A DNA stretch of 64,000 nucleotides from Streptomyces sp. NBC_00335. GTDB lineage: Bacteria > Actinomycetota > Actinomycetes > Streptomycetales > Streptomycetaceae. Location of the stretch: the NCBI RefSeq assembly GCF_036127095.1, contig NZ_CP108006.1:5199501-5263500 (forward strand), read 5' to 3'. The notes under the pieces were generated by a model. It did no database searches, was not told where the DNA came from, and worked only from the letters and a program-made list of their open reading frames with translations. The position numbers and the translations under genes are program-made. Numbering within the stretch: position 1 is the stretch's first letter; each line of letters opens with the position of its first letter. Shown here in pieces: positions 44,953 through 54,680 of this stretch.

Positions 44953-46686
44953 TCACTTGGCGCAGACGGCCTTGTCCGCCTCGACCCGCTGGACGCCTTC
45001 CGGCGCCTGCTGCGGCGCCGTCATGGAGACCCCCGCCCCCTTGAAGTCCGCGCCGAGCGTCAACTTCATCGGCGTCTTGGGCGCGGCGTCGGCCGTGCCC
45101 ACCTTCAGTGCCGTCGCCGGCAGCCCCATCATGTCCGCCAACGCCCTGGCCTGATCGGCCTGGTTGGGCGCGTACTCCAGCTGCGTGGCATCCACCTTGG
45201 CGGGTGCGTTGCCCAGGTTGCTGGACTTGAGCACCCCCTTGGTGTTCTGCAGCCAGTTGAGCGTGCCGGACGCGGATCCGGCCGGGCCGCCGCCGTTGAG
45301 GACGTCCACCCGGACGTCCTTGGCCGCCGCGCGGGGGCCCTGCATCAGGGCGTCCAGCTGGGCCTTCGCGTCCGATGCCGCGGCGTCCTTCGCGGCCTGT
45401 TCCTTCTTCTCGACCTCGGTGAGGGAGACGTCCCCGCGGATCATCTGCAACAGCGGTTCGGCCTGCGTCTGGTTGACCACCACGGTGGCCTTCACCTTTT
45501 CCGCCGGATTGTCGAGCACCGGAAGCGTGGTGAAGGTGATGTTCTTGAGGTCGATGTTCTTCAACTCGCCCGCAAGATCAGTGAGTTTTCCGATCGACCC
45601 TATGCCCGAATCCACGCTCAGCGACTTCGTGGCGGCTTCCGCGAGGGAGAGGAACTTCTTCGGACTCGTCAGCGTTTCCTTGGACTTCATCTCGCGCATC
45701 ATCGAACCGAGGAACTGCTGCTGGGTCTTGATGCGGTCCAGGTCGCTCTCGTTGCCGAAGGCGTGCCGGGTCCGTACGAAGGCCAGTGCCTGCTCGCCCT
45801 GCAGCCGGTGCTCGCCCGCCGTCAGCTTGAGCTTGGAGTCCTTGTCGTTGACGTCCTTGGCCACGCAGACCGGCACCCCGCCGACCGCCGTGCTCAGGTT
45901 CTTCACCGCGTTGAAGTCGGCCATCATGAAGTGGTCGATCTGGATCCCGGTGAGCTCCTTGACCGTGCGCATCGTGCAGCCCGGGTCGCGGCCCGCCTGC
46001 CCGAGGCTGGTGTTGAAGCGGGCCCCGCGCTCGGCGGGGATGTCCTTCGTCGAGCCGTCCGGCTGCTTCGTGGGGCAGACCGGCACGTTGGTGATCAGGT
46101 CGCGGGGGATGGACAGCGCCGTGGCGTTGGAGCGGTCCTTCGAGACGTGGAAGAGGATCGTCGTATCGGCGTGGCCGACGCTGCCGGCGTCCCCGTACCC
46201 CTCGTTGCCCGCACCGCTGCGCTTGTCCGTGCCGATGACCAGGATGTTGATCGGCTGGTCCTTCCTGAACCCGCCGCTCGTGCCCGCGTCGCCGACGTCG
46301 GTGACCACGATGTTGCCGTTCAGGTGCTCGTAATAGAGGTACCCCGCCACCGAGGCGCCGATCAGCAGCACCGCCAGGGTGCCGCCCGTGATGGTCAGGG
46401 CCCGTTTGCGGCCCCCACCGCCGACTTTGCGCGAACGCCCGCCGCGGCGGCCGCCGGGAGGGGGAGCGCCACCGCGGCGCGGTCCGGGGACCGCGGGGGA
46501 CGGGGCGGCGGGGGAGCGGGGAGGAACGGGGGCCCTGCGGGGCGCCGCGCGGGGGACGGACCGCTGCGAGGGTGCTTGCGCAGCGGAATCTTCCAGTCGC
46601 AGCTCGTAGTTGCCGGTGCGGGGGTTGAGTACCCACTGGTCTGCGGGGTCGATCTCGTCGGCCCGTCCACGGCTTTGCGCATCCAC
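44953..46686 (-). CDS. LCP family protein 4 with LytR_C domain
   Basis: 577 residues from a GTG at 46686 with GGAGGA 11 bp upstream. The N-terminus contains DQWVLNPRTGNYELRL, a short segment often found at the head of Streptomyces LCP proteins. Then come a Pro/Arg-rich stretch, one transmembrane helix and the LCP domain (NILVIGTDKRSGAGNE, LSIPRDLITNVPVC, RFNTSLGQAGRDPGCTMRT, AFVRTRHAFGNESDLDRIK). LytR_C (VRVDVLNGGGPAGSAS) closes the protein. It transfers lipid-linked polymer to peptidoglycan by family analogy. Confidence 0.93.
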   Translation of the reverse strand: MDAQSRGRADEIDPADQWVLNPRTGNYELRLEDSAAQAPSQRSVPRAAPRRAPVPPRSPAAPSPAVPGPRRGGAPPPGGRRGGRSRKVGGGGRKRALTITGGTLAVLLIGASVAGYLYYEHLNGNIVVTDVGDAGTSGGFRKDQPINILVIGTDKRSGAGNEGYGDAGSVGHADTTILFHVSKDRSNATALSIPRDLITNVPVCPTKQPDGSTKDIPAERGARFNTSLGQAGRDPGCTMRTVKELTGIQIDHFMMADFNAVKNLSTAVGGVPVCVAKDVNDKDSKLKLTAGEHRLQGEQALAFVRTRHAFGNESDLDRIKTQQQFLGSMMREMKSKETLTSPKKFLSLAEAATKSLSVDSGIGSIGKLTDLAGELKNIDLKNITFTTLPVLDNPAEKVKATVVVNQTQAEPLLQMIRGDVSLTEVEKKEQAAKDAAASDAKAQLDALMQGPRAAAKDVRVDVLNGGGPAGSASGTLNWLQNTKGVLKSSNLGNAPAKVDATQLEYAPNQADQARALADMMGLPATALKVGTADAAPKTPMKLTLGADFKGAGVSMTAPQQAPEGVQRVEADKAVCAK

Positions 46687-46908
46687 GGTTTGCTCGAATC
46701 CTCCGTCGGTGCTTCGCGACGCGCCTCCCCCGGGCGCACGGTCAACGATCCGGCTGCTGGCACACGGCCTCTGTGCTGGCCGGGCGCCGGATCGCTCACC
46801 TTATCCGGACAGGTTCGCCGCAAACCATGCTGGTGATGAATTCCACGCACTTACAACGGGGCAATCGCCTCAACAAGCTCGGCCCGGACACCGGCTTTTG
46901 GGATTGCT

Positions 46909-48150
46909 TTACCGGCAGTCGGCCACGCCGGCCGTGGTACCGGTGAACGTGGGGACGGGGGTGGAGGGCTCCGCGGTTCCCGGGCGGCCCGTTTCGGCGC
47001 GCGCCTCGTCGTCGGCCGCCGCCTCCTCCCGCTCCGCGTCCGGCCGGGAGACCGGAGCGGGCGCGGCCTTGGCCTTGGCCGCGGGCGGGGCGATGGTGAG
47101 CGGCTGGTCCGCCCGCAGCCGCTGGAAGAGCTGGGTGGCGTCCGGCTGGCGCAGTTCGTCCCGGTTCGCGTCGGCGAAGTACGGCCTGCGCGGCACCGTG
47201 AGGAACTTGATCTGGTCGGTCGGGATGTCGCGTACGCCCCGGACCAGTTCGTACAGCCCCCGCAGCGAGGCCAGCCCCGGGTCGGTGGTCACCGAGGAGG
47301 TCGCCGCGTCCAGCAGCGGGTACAGCCGCGCCGGATTGAGCAGCACCCCGTTGCTCTGCACCTTCTTGACGAGCGACCCGAGGAACGCCTGCTGGCGCTC
47401 CATCCGCTCGGTGTCGCTGCCGTTGCCCAGGCTGTGGCGGGCCCGTACGAAGCCCAGCGCCTGCTCGCCCTGCAGGGTCTGGCGGCCCGCCGGCAGCTTC
47501 AGCTTGGCCTCGGTGTCGTCCACCGGCCGCTTCAGGCAGACCTCCACCCCGCCGATGGCGTCCACCATCTTCTTGAAGCCGTTGAAGTCCAGCACCATGT
47601 GGTGATCCACCCGGATCCCGGTCATGGCCTCGACCGTACGGATCGTGCAGGCGGTCCCGCCCCACTCGAAGGCCCAGTTGAACTGGGCGAACTGCTCCCT
47701 GGTGCGGTTGCCGTCAGGCTTCAGGCACGCGGGTATCTCCGTCATCAGGTCCCGCGGTATCGACACCATCGTCGCGCTCTTCCGGTCCGCCGGCAGGTGC
47801 AGCAGGATCGTGGTGTCCGAGCGCTGCGTGCCCTCGTCCTGCCCGTACGGGGCGTTGCCCGCGCCGCTGCGCGAGTCCGAGCCGATCAGCAGGATGTTCT
47901 GGGCGCCGCCCGCCAGGTGGGCCGGGCGCTCCTTGTCGTAGCGCCGCAGCTCGGCGGCGGCGGAGGTGTCCTCGGAGATGTTCCCGTCGAGCTTGGAGTA
48001 GATCCACCAGCCCGTGCCCGCCCCGACGACGACCAGCAGGCCGGTCCCGAGCCCGATCCAGCGCAGCAGCCGGCGCCGCCTGCGGCCGTTCGGAGGCTTC
48101 TCGCCCCCGGCCGCATCGGTGCCGCCCGGTATGCCCGCGCTGTCCCTCAC
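46909..48150 (-). CDS. LCP family protein 5
   Basis: 413 residues from a GTG at 48150. A short basic N-terminus precedes one transmembrane helix (WIGLGTGLLVVVGAGTGWW). LCP motifs are NILLIGSDSRSGAGNAPYG, VSIPRDLMTEIPAC, NWAFEWGGTACTIRTVEAM and GFVRARHSLGNGSDTERMERQQ. The C-terminus is Pro/Ala-rich without LytR_C. The LCP core is intact and close to protein 4. Confidence 0.93.
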   Translation of the reverse strand: MRDSAGIPGGTDAAGGEKPPNGRRRRRLLRWIGLGTGLLVVVGAGTGWWIYSKLDGNISEDTSAAAELRRYDKERPAHLAGGAQNILLIGSDSRSGAGNAPYGQDEGTQRSDTTILLHLPADRKSATMVSIPRDLMTEIPACLKPDGNRTREQFAQFNWAFEWGGTACTIRTVEAMTGIRVDHHMVLDFNGFKKMVDAIGGVEVCLKRPVDDTEAKLKLPAGRQTLQGEQALGFVRARHSLGNGSDTERMERQQAFLGSLVKKVQSNGVLLNPARLYPLLDAATSSVTTDPGLASLRGLYELVRGVRDIPTDQIKFLTVPRRPYFADANRDELRQPDATQLFQRLRADQPLTIAPPAAKAKAAPAPVSRPDAEREEAAADDEARAETGRPGTAEPSTPVPTFTGTTAGVADCR

Positions 48151-48329
48151 TCGCGTTCCGTCCCCTCACCCGAACCGGTACGGGCCGTACGGGTGAGTAC
48201 GGCCTGTGCCGATCCTGCCCCCGGGGGCTGGATGCGGCCCGGGGGCGCGGCCCTGTATAGGGCCATGTGGGTGACAAATCGGTCAGATCCGGCGTTGGGC
48301 GGTGTGGGTGACGGCGGGGCCGCGCCGGA

Positions 48330-49079
48330 TCAGGCCGTGTGGGTGACCCGCTCGCTCTCGATCCGCTGGGCCAGCGCGCCGTCCGCCAGCCCCTCGGCAT
48401 TGCGGCACAGCACCACGGAGCCGCCCGTGGCCAGCGCCGCGTAGAGCCCGGCCGAGAGACCCTCCCAGCTGTCGTAGCCCTGGCGGGACAGCACCCGAGC
48501 CCCCTCGCCGAAGCCGAGCTTCACCGCGTCCTCGCGGGCCCGCTCGCAGATCCCCGCGTACGAGAGCTCCTCGCCGCCGACCACCAGCCCCGGGCCGTCC
48601 GCGTCCACCGGCTGGAAGGGCGCGAAGCGGTCGCCCTGCCCCGGCACCTCCACGGCGTAGTCGGCGAACCCGGCCGGCGGCTGCGGGAAGCGTCCGCCCA
48701 GCGGCCGCAGCGCGAGCGCCACCCGCTCGCCCGAGCACGCGGCGGCCTCCTCCAGGGTGTCCGGCCCGCTCACCACCAGATCGGCGCCGGCCGGATCCCC
48801 GCCGACCTCGGCGACGACCCCGACGGAGGCGCAGGCGAGCAGCCACACGGCGCTCTGCCAGTGCGCGGGGAGCAGCAGGGCGAGCCGGTCGCCGGGCTCG
48901 GCGCCCAGGTCGCCCTGGAGCAGATTGGCGGTCTTGGCCACCCAATTGGCGAAGGTGGCGACGGACAATTCGACGCGCTCGCCCGTGGCGTCGTCGTAGA
49001 AGGTGACGAGCGGGCGGCCGGGATCGGCGGCGAGCGCGGATCGCAGCAGGTCGGCAGGGGTGCGGTCAGTGGCGTTCAC
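48330..49079 (-). CDS. TIGR03089-like truncated AMP-binding protein
   Basis: 249 residues from a GTG at 49079 (MNATDRTPADLL). It matches only the N-terminal part of acyl-CoA synthetase-like enzymes (TFYDDATGERVELSVATFANWVAKTANLL, then PGDRLALLLPAHWQSAVWLL). The usual YTSGTTG phosphate loop and the C-terminal lid are absent. I recall TIGR03089 as a conserved actinobacterial family with this shape, so it is a real short protein rather than a fragment. It probably does not activate acids. It is divergent from the amidase gene. Confidence 0.8.
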   Translation of the reverse strand: MNATDRTPADLLRSALAADPGRPLVTFYDDATGERVELSVATFANWVAKTANLLQGDLGAEPGDRLALLLPAHWQSAVWLLACASVGVVAEVGGDPAGADLVVSGPDTLEEAAACSGERVALALRPLGGRFPQPPAGFADYAVEVPGQGDRFAPFQPVDADGPGLVVGGEELSYAGICERAREDAVKLGFGEGARVLSRQGYDSWEGLSAGLYAALATGGSVVLCRNAEGLADGALAQRIESERVTHTA

Positions 49080-49108
49080 GGACCAGAGCCTACGCGGGGC
49101 GGCCCGCC

Positions 49109-49155
49109 CCCCTCCTCCGTACGGCCGCAGCACGATCCCCCGTACGGAGGAGGGG
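49109..49155. promoter_or_regulatory. 16-bp perfect inverted repeat in divergent promoter
   Basis: CCCCTCCTCCGTACGG (49109-49124) and CCGTACGGAGGAGGGG (49140-49155), 15 bp apart, lie between the TIGR03089 and amidase starts. In this position it more likely binds a regulator than ends transcription, though it could fold as RNA from either strand. Confidence 0.55.
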
Positions 49156-49229
49156 TATCACCGCCGGGGCCGGACGGTACGTCAGTTCTCGGATGGCGCG
49201 GGCCCGCGGCAGTCCCCAGCATCCTTTCC

Positions 49230-50660
49230 ATGCGTGCATTCCTTGCTTCCTCCATCGGCGTCGCGACGGCTGCCGCACTGGCCCTGCCGCTCGCGCTCTC
49301 CTCCACGGCCCTCGCCCACCCGGCGGCGACGCAGCCATCGGCCCGGGCGGACTCGGCAGCCCCCGCGGCCCCAGCCGGATCCACCCAGTCCCTGCCGCTC
49401 GTCCCCGTGGGACCCGCGGCGGACCGAACCCCCGGCGTCCCCGGCATGAGCACCTCGCCCCGGCTGCCCGAGACGCGCGGCCTGTCGGCGCGCGAGGTCA
49501 AGACCTTCTCCCTGGTCGGCGTCGTCTGGGACGACGCGAGCACCCACCTCGACGGCCGCGTCCAGGTCCGCACCCGCTCGGTGGCCACCTCGGACTGGTC
49601 CGAATGGCAGGACGTCGACACCCACAACAGCGAACACGCCGCCGACCCCGACACGGTCGAACGCGGCTCCGGCCGGGTCCGCGGCAGCACCGCCCCCCTG
49701 TGGGTCGGACAGTCCGACGGCATCGAGGTCCGCGTCCAGGCGGAACCGGGCGGCCGCGTGGTGAGCAGCGGGCTCCCGACGGGCATGCGCATCGAACTGG
49801 TGGACCCGGGAGACACGACCCGCCCCCAGTCGGACGCGAAGAACGGCAACGCGGGAGAAGCCTCGCCCGTCGTCGACGACGACGACAAGGGGGAGCTGGC
49901 CCTCCTCCCCGGCATGACCATGGAGATGGCGGAGTCCTCCTCCGCCAACGTGCCGATGGCCCCCCTGGGAGCCCAGGAGATCCCCGCCCTCAACAAGGCC
50001 GACTCCACCGCCGACGCGGTCCTCGTCGACGAGGCGCTCGCGGCCGCCCCGTACATCGGCCCGCGCCCGAAGATCGTCACCCGGCTGGGATGGGGCGCGG
50101 ACGAGAGCCTGCGCGAGAAGGGCTTCGTCTACACGAACACGGTCAAGGCCGCCTTCGTCCACCACACGGCCTCGGGCAACAACTACGCCTGCAAGGACGC
50201 CCCGGCCGTCCTGCGCAGCCTGTACCGCTACCACGTGGTCAGCAGCGGCTGGCGCGACATCGGCTACAACTTCGCCGTCGACAAGTGCGGCACCGTCTAC
50301 GAGGGCCGGGCGGGCGGAGTCGCCAAGGCGGTGCTCGGCGCGCACACCATGGGCTTCAACACGGACAGCATGGGCGTGGCGGTCATCGGCACCTTCGCCT
50401 CCACGGCGCCCCCCAAGGCGGCGGTCGACGCGGTGGCCCGCCTCACGGCCTGGAAGCTGGGCCTCTTCGGAGCGGACCCCCGCGCGAAGACCACCCTCCG
50501 CTCGGGCGGCGGCAACCTCTACGCCAAGGGCAGCAACGTCCGCCTGAACGTCATCTCGGGCCACCGCGACGGCTTCGCCACGGAATGCCCCGGCCGCCAC
50601 CTCTACACCCAACTCCCCCCCACCCGAACCGCCTCGGCCAAACTCCAGGGCCGCCCCTGA
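49230..50660 (+). CDS. Secreted peptidoglycan amidase with PGRP/amidase_2 domain
   Basis: 476 residues from an ATG at 49230. A signal peptide ends near residue 29 (TALAHPAA). A central region of about 150 residues is typical of long actinobacterial amidases. The C-terminal PGRP domain begins with WGADESLREKG. Its zinc site is visible as H311 or H312 in FVHHTASGN, H445 in ISGHRDG and C453 in ATECPGR. It cleaves the lactyl-amide bond between muramic acid and the stem peptide outside the cell. The ribosome site is not obvious. Confidence 0.92.
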   Translation: MRAFLASSIGVATAAALALPLALSSTALAHPAATQPSARADSAAPAAPAGSTQSLPLVPVGPAADRTPGVPGMSTSPRLPETRGLSAREVKTFSLVGVVWDDASTHLDGRVQVRTRSVATSDWSEWQDVDTHNSEHAADPDTVERGSGRVRGSTAPLWVGQSDGIEVRVQAEPGGRVVSSGLPTGMRIELVDPGDTTRPQSDAKNGNAGEASPVVDDDDKGELALLPGMTMEMAESSSANVPMAPLGAQEIPALNKADSTADAVLVDEALAAAPYIGPRPKIVTRLGWGADESLREKGFVYTNTVKAAFVHHTASGNNYACKDAPAVLRSLYRYHVVSSGWRDIGYNFAVDKCGTVYEGRAGGVAKAVLGAHTMGFNTDSMGVAVIGTFASTAPPKAAVDAVARLTAWKLGLFGADPRAKTTLRSGGGNLYAKGSNVRLNVISGHRDGFATECPGRHLYTQLPPTRTASAKLQGRP

Positions 50661-51204
50661 TCCCTTCTCAACACGCCGCGCACCTTTCTGACGCGTCCCT
50701 CGCACGGTCCGGCCCTGGCGGGCCTCCCCGGCTTCGGCCCGCTGCGCCGGACTCCGTCCGGCGGTGGCCGGACGGGGCTTCCGCCACTGCCGTCGCGGCG
50801 TGGGGCCGGTGGGCGGGTGTGGCTGGCTTGGCCCTGCGGGGCGAGTTCCCCTACCCGCCCTTCGCCCGTTCCCCGGGCTCGGCCCGGACCCTTGCCGCGT
50901 GCGGCGCCGTTGCCGGGGGCCAGCCCCCGGAACCCCCGCTCCTCAAACGCCGGAGGGGCTGGAATTGCCCTGCGGGCAATCCAGCCCCTCCGGCGTTTGA
51001 GGAGCGGGGTCTGGGGCGGAGCCCCAGGGGGTCCGGGCGCAGCCCGGGACCCCTTCCAGCCCGTCCGGTGTTAGAGGACCGGTGTCCAGGCGGCGCCCGG
51101 GGACACACTCAGCCTCGCCGGCGTTTGAGGCGCGGGTCCGGGCGGCGCCCGGGGAACGGTGGAAGGGCGGGTAGGGGACGGCCCCGCAGGGCTACGCTCA
51201 AGGC
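50661..51204. repeat. Dispersed GGCGTTTGAGG repeat family, third locus, with large hairpin
   Basis: No gene in 544 bp. The centre is a near-perfect palindrome: a 37-nt left arm (50934-50970) and 36-nt right arm (50974-51009) differ by one inserted A and enclose a TGC loop; each arm holds one CGGCGTTTGAGG core. Further cores occur near 51062 and 51116. The module GTGGAAGGGCGGGTAGGGGA recurs at about 51160 (and an inverted relative near 50843). It occupies the space between the amidase and DNA glycosylase genes. Confidence 0.8.
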
Positions 51205-52314
51205 ATGGCCGGCCGCTACGACCCACTCACCCGCACCGCGATCCGCGGCGGCCGCACCACCGTGCCCGACCCCACCCCGGCGGCGCCCCAGGGCACGGAC
51301 GGCCCGGGCACCAGCCCGAGCGACGGCCCGGCCCCGGGCCCGCGCACCAGCCAAGCCCCCGGCTCAGCCCCCCGCACAGCCCCCCGCCCAGGAACCCGCA
51401 CCTGGACCCCACCCGGCCCGGTGGACCTGGGCCTCATCCTCGGCCCCCTCAGACGCGGCCCCGCCGACCCCACCTTCCGGGCCACCGCGGGAGCGGTCTG
51501 GCGGGCCAGCCGCACCCCCGCCGGCCCGGCCACGCTCCGTGTCGCGCGGGACGGGACCGAGGTGACCGCCACCGCCTGGGGCCCCGGCGCCGACTGGATC
51601 CTCGACGGCCTGCCCGAGCTGCTCGGCTCCGCCGACGACCCGGCCGCCTTCGTCCCCCGCCACCGCCTCGTGCACGCCAGCCACCGCCGTCGCCCGGGCC
51701 TGCGCCTGACCCGCACCGGCCTGGTCCTGGAGTCCCTGATCCCGACGGTCCTGGAACAGAAGGTCACCGCCGACGAGGCGTACCGCGCCTGGCGCCGCCT
51801 CGTACGCCAGTACGGCGAACCGGCTCCGGGCCCGGGCCCGGACGGAGGCGGCCGCGGCGCCGGCAGCACCCTCTACGTCATGCCCGACCCCCGCACCTGG
51901 ACCCTCATCCCCTCCTGGGACTGGCACAAGGCCGGAGTCGACTCCAAGCGCTCGGCCACCATCGTCCGCGTGGCCCGCCACGCCGCCCGCCTCGAAGAGG
52001 CCACCGCCATGGACCTGCCGGCGGCCACCGCCCGGCTGGAGGCGATCCCCGGCATCGGCCCGTGGACCTCCACCGAAACCCTCCAGCGCAGCAACGGCGC
52101 CGCCGACGCCGTCACCACCGGCGACCTCCACCTGCCCGGCATCATCGGCTACGCCCTGGCCGGGGACCGGGACGCCGACGACGCCGCCATGCTGGAGCTC
52201 CTCGCCCCCTACGCCGGCCAGCGCCACCGCGCGGCCCGGCTCGTCCTCCTGGCCGGCGCCGCCCCGCCCCGCCGGGCCCCGCGGATGCCCCGGAGCGACA
52301 TCGGCAAGCTCTAA
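51205..52314 (+). CDS. DNA-3-methyladenine glycosylase family protein (HhH-GPD)
   Basis: 369 residues. The first 70 are a Pro/Gly-rich extension, partly repeat-like. The glycosylase fold follows with VLEQKVTADEAYRAWRRLV, a helix-hairpin-helix LEAIPGIGPWTSTE and the catalytic Asp in TTGDLHLPGI. AlkA-type enzymes remove alkylated bases for base-excision repair. The ATG at 51205 was chosen for lack of a better start; the true N-terminus may be later. Confidence 0.85.
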   Translation: MAGRYDPLTRTAIRGGRTTVPDPTPAAPQGTDGPGTSPSDGPAPGPRTSQAPGSAPRTAPRPGTRTWTPPGPVDLGLILGPLRRGPADPTFRATAGAVWRASRTPAGPATLRVARDGTEVTATAWGPGADWILDGLPELLGSADDPAAFVPRHRLVHASHRRRPGLRLTRTGLVLESLIPTVLEQKVTADEAYRAWRRLVRQYGEPAPGPGPDGGGRGAGSTLYVMPDPRTWTLIPSWDWHKAGVDSKRSATIVRVARHAARLEEATAMDLPAATARLEAIPGIGPWTSTETLQRSNGAADAVTTGDLHLPGIIGYALAGDRDADDAAMLELLAPYAGQRHRAARLVLLAGAAPPRRAPRMPRSDIGKL

Positions 52315-52336
52315 GTGCCGATCGGCCCCCGCAGGG

Positions 52337-53641
52337 TCACCGCACCTCGATGAACTCCTCCGCAGCCCGCCCCGCCCGCTCCGCCGGAGCGACCGCGGCG
52401 TGGCCCACGGCCACCGCCCCCATCGGATCCCAGTCCTCCGGAAGCCCGAGCACCTTGCGCACCAAGTCCCGGCAGAACATCGTCGAGGACACCCACGCGG
52501 AGCCCAGCCGCTCCCCGGCCAGCGCGACCAGGAAGTTCTGCACGCCCGCGCCCATCGCGACGACGAACATCTCCCGCTCCGCCGCGTCCCGCCGGGCGTG
52601 CCCGTAGTCGTGCGCGCCGTCGGTGACCAGGCAGGGCACCACCAGGTACGGCGCGGCCCGCAGGACGTCGCCCCGCCGGACCCGCTTCGCGATGGACTCC
52701 TCGGACTTCCCGTCCCGCCGCAGGTCATCGATCCAGGCGTCCCGCATCGCGTCCAGCAGCTCCAGCCGCGCACCCGCCGATTCCAGCAGGACGAACCGCC
52801 ACGGCGTCGTGTGGTGCGGGGCCGGTGCCGTGACGGCGGCCGCCACCGCGCGGCGCACCGCGCCCGGGTCCACCGGCTCGGACGTGAAGGCCCGTACGGT
52901 ACGCCGCTGCGTCACGGCTTCCCGTACCGCCTCCGAGGTGCCCAGCCGGAACATGTCGTCGGCCGGCGAGCGCACCAGGTCGGCCGCCGAGGACCCCTCG
53001 CCCAGTACGTGCGCCAGCCCGCGCACCACCGCCACCGGAAGGCCCTCGGCCTTGCCCTTGACCAGGTCGCCGGCGGCGGCCAGCTCATCGGCGGTCGCGA
53101 CGACCGTCGCGCTCAGCGGGTTCCCGTGGGCGTCGGTGCCGCCGCGCAGGTCGTCCAGGACCCGTACGCCGGCCGAGCCGATCGCCACGTCGGTGAGCCC
53201 GGTGCGCCACGGCCGCCCGAAGGTGTCCGTCACGATCACGCCCACGTCCACGGAGAGCAGCTCCCGCAGGCCCGTCCGGATCGCGGCGGCCGAGGCGTCG
53301 GGGTCCTCGGGCAGCAGCAGGACGGTGCCGGCCTCGGTGTTCGAGGCGTCGACCCCGGCCGCCGCCATGACCAGCCCCTGCCGGTTCTCCACGATCCGCA
53401 GGGTCCCGCGGCGCGCGACGACCCGTACGGTCTCGGCGTCGATCGCCTCCTCGCGCGAATCGGCGCGGACGATCCGGCCCTCCGCCTTGGAGACGATCTT
53501 CGAGGTGACGAGCAGGACGTCGCCGTCCCACAGCTCCGGCCCGGCGGCGGCGATCAGCGCCGCCAGGTCGTCCCCGGGCCGCACCTCGGGGATCCCGCCG
53601 AGGGCCCGGACCTCGTACGAGGGCACGTGCGGGGCGGTCAC
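52337..53641 (-). CDS. fbiB: Coenzyme F420-0:L-glutamate ligase / nitroreductase-type fusion
   Basis: 434 residues from a GTG overlapping fbiA by 4 bp. The N-terminal half is the F420-0 glutamate ligase ([38 protein letters not shown]). The C-terminal half (from about residue 240) is an FMN-binding nitroreductase-type domain starting [21 protein letters not shown] and ending with [17 protein letters not shown]. This is the actinobacterial FbiB layout, which adds glutamates to F420 and reduces dehydro-F420. Confidence 0.95.
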   Translation of the reverse strand: MTAPHVPSYEVRALGGIPEVRPGDDLAALIAAAGPELWDGDVLLVTSKIVSKAEGRIVRADSREEAIDAETVRVVARRGTLRIVENRQGLVMAAAGVDASNTEAGTVLLLPEDPDASAAAIRTGLRELLSVDVGVIVTDTFGRPWRTGLTDVAIGSAGVRVLDDLRGGTDAHGNPLSATVVATADELAAAGDLVKGKAEGLPVAVVRGLAHVLGEGSSAADLVRSPADDMFRLGTSEAVREAVTQRRTVRAFTSEPVDPGAVRRAVAAAVTAPAPHHTTPWRFVLLESAGARLELLDAMRDAWIDDLRRDGKSEESIAKRVRRGDVLRAAPYLVVPCLVTDGAHDYGHARRDAAEREMFVVAMGAGVQNFLVALAGERLGSAWVSSTMFCRDLVRKVLGLPEDWDPMGAVAVGHAAVAPAERAGRAAEEFIEVR

Positions 53642-54597
53642 CGGGAGGCCTCCGCCAGTTCCAGCGCGGCCCGCGCCATCTCCGCGGTGGCGGCCAGGTC
53701 GGTCATCATCAGCGGGACCGCCCGGCAGGTGATGCCGGCGGCCTCCACCGCAGCGACGGAGTCCGCGTCGGCGGTGTCGACGAGCCAGCCGTCGAGCAGC
53801 TCGGTGCCGTAGTGCAGGGCGACGGCCGAGGCGGTGGACTCGACGCCCACGGCGGCGAGCACCTTGTCGGCCATCCCGCGCACGGGGGCGCCCCCGACGA
53901 TGGGGGAGAGGCCCACCACGGGGGCCGCGGCGGCGGCCACGGCCTCGCGGATGCCGGGTACGGCGAGGATGGTCCCCACCGACACCACGGGGTTGGACGG
54001 CGGGAAGAGGATCACGTCGGCGGCCGCGATGGCCTCCAGGACTCCGGGCGCGGGCTTGGCCTGCTCGGCGCCCACGGGGACGACGGCCTCGGCGTCCACC
54101 GCGGCACGCATCCGGACCCAGTACTCCTGGAAGTGGATGACCCGGCGCTCGCCGCTCTGGGAGTCGGTGATCGCGACGTGCGTCTCGACGCGGTCGTCGG
54201 ACATGGGGAGCAGCCGGACGCCGGGCTGCCAGCGGTCGCAGAGGGCTTCGGTGACGGCGCTGAGCGGGTAGCCCGCACCGAGCATCTGCGTACGGACGAT
54301 GTGGGTGGCGAAGTCGCGGTCACCGAGGCCGAACCAGGTCGGTCCGACCCCGTACGCGGCCAGTTCCTCCTTGACGGTGAAGGACTCGTCGGTGCGGCCC
54401 CATCCCTGGTCCTCGTTGATGCCACCGCCGAGGGTGTACATCACGGTGTCCAGATCGGGGCAGACCTTGAGCCCGAACAGGTGAATGTCGTCACCGGTGT
54501 TGCCGATGACCGTGATGTCCGCGTCGGGAACGGCGGACTGGAGACCTCGGAGGAAACGGGCGCCGCCGATGCCGCCGGCCAGAACAACAATGCGCAT
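53638..54597 (-). CDS. fbiA: 2-phospho-L-lactate transferase family, F420 biosynthesis
   Basis: 319 residues from an ATG at 54597. The CofD/FbiA pattern is present: [61 protein letters not shown] and [19 protein letters not shown]. It moves a phosphoenolpyruvate- or phospholactate-derived group onto the deazaflavin Fo. It is cotranscribed and translationally coupled with fbiB. Confidence 0.96.
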   Translation of the reverse strand: MRIVVLAGGIGGARFLRGLQSAVPDADITVIGNTGDDIHLFGLKVCPDLDTVMYTLGGGINEDQGWGRTDESFTVKEELAAYGVGPTWFGLGDRDFATHIVRTQMLGAGYPLSAVTEALCDRWQPGVRLLPMSDDRVETHVAITDSQSGERRVIHFQEYWVRMRAAVDAEAVVPVGAEQAKPAPGVLEAIAAADVILFPPSNPVVSVGTILAVPGIREAVAAAAAPVVGLSPIVGGAPVRGMADKVLAAVGVESTASAVALHYGTELLDGWLVDTADADSVAAVEAAGITCRAVPLMMTDLAATAEMARAALELAEASR

Positions 54598-54680
54598 GCC
54601 GACAGTCTCTCAGCCGCAGGCCGATCCCCTGAGGGGTGGTGGTCGGGCGACGGGGCGGGACCGTCAGGCGGGCAGACGGC

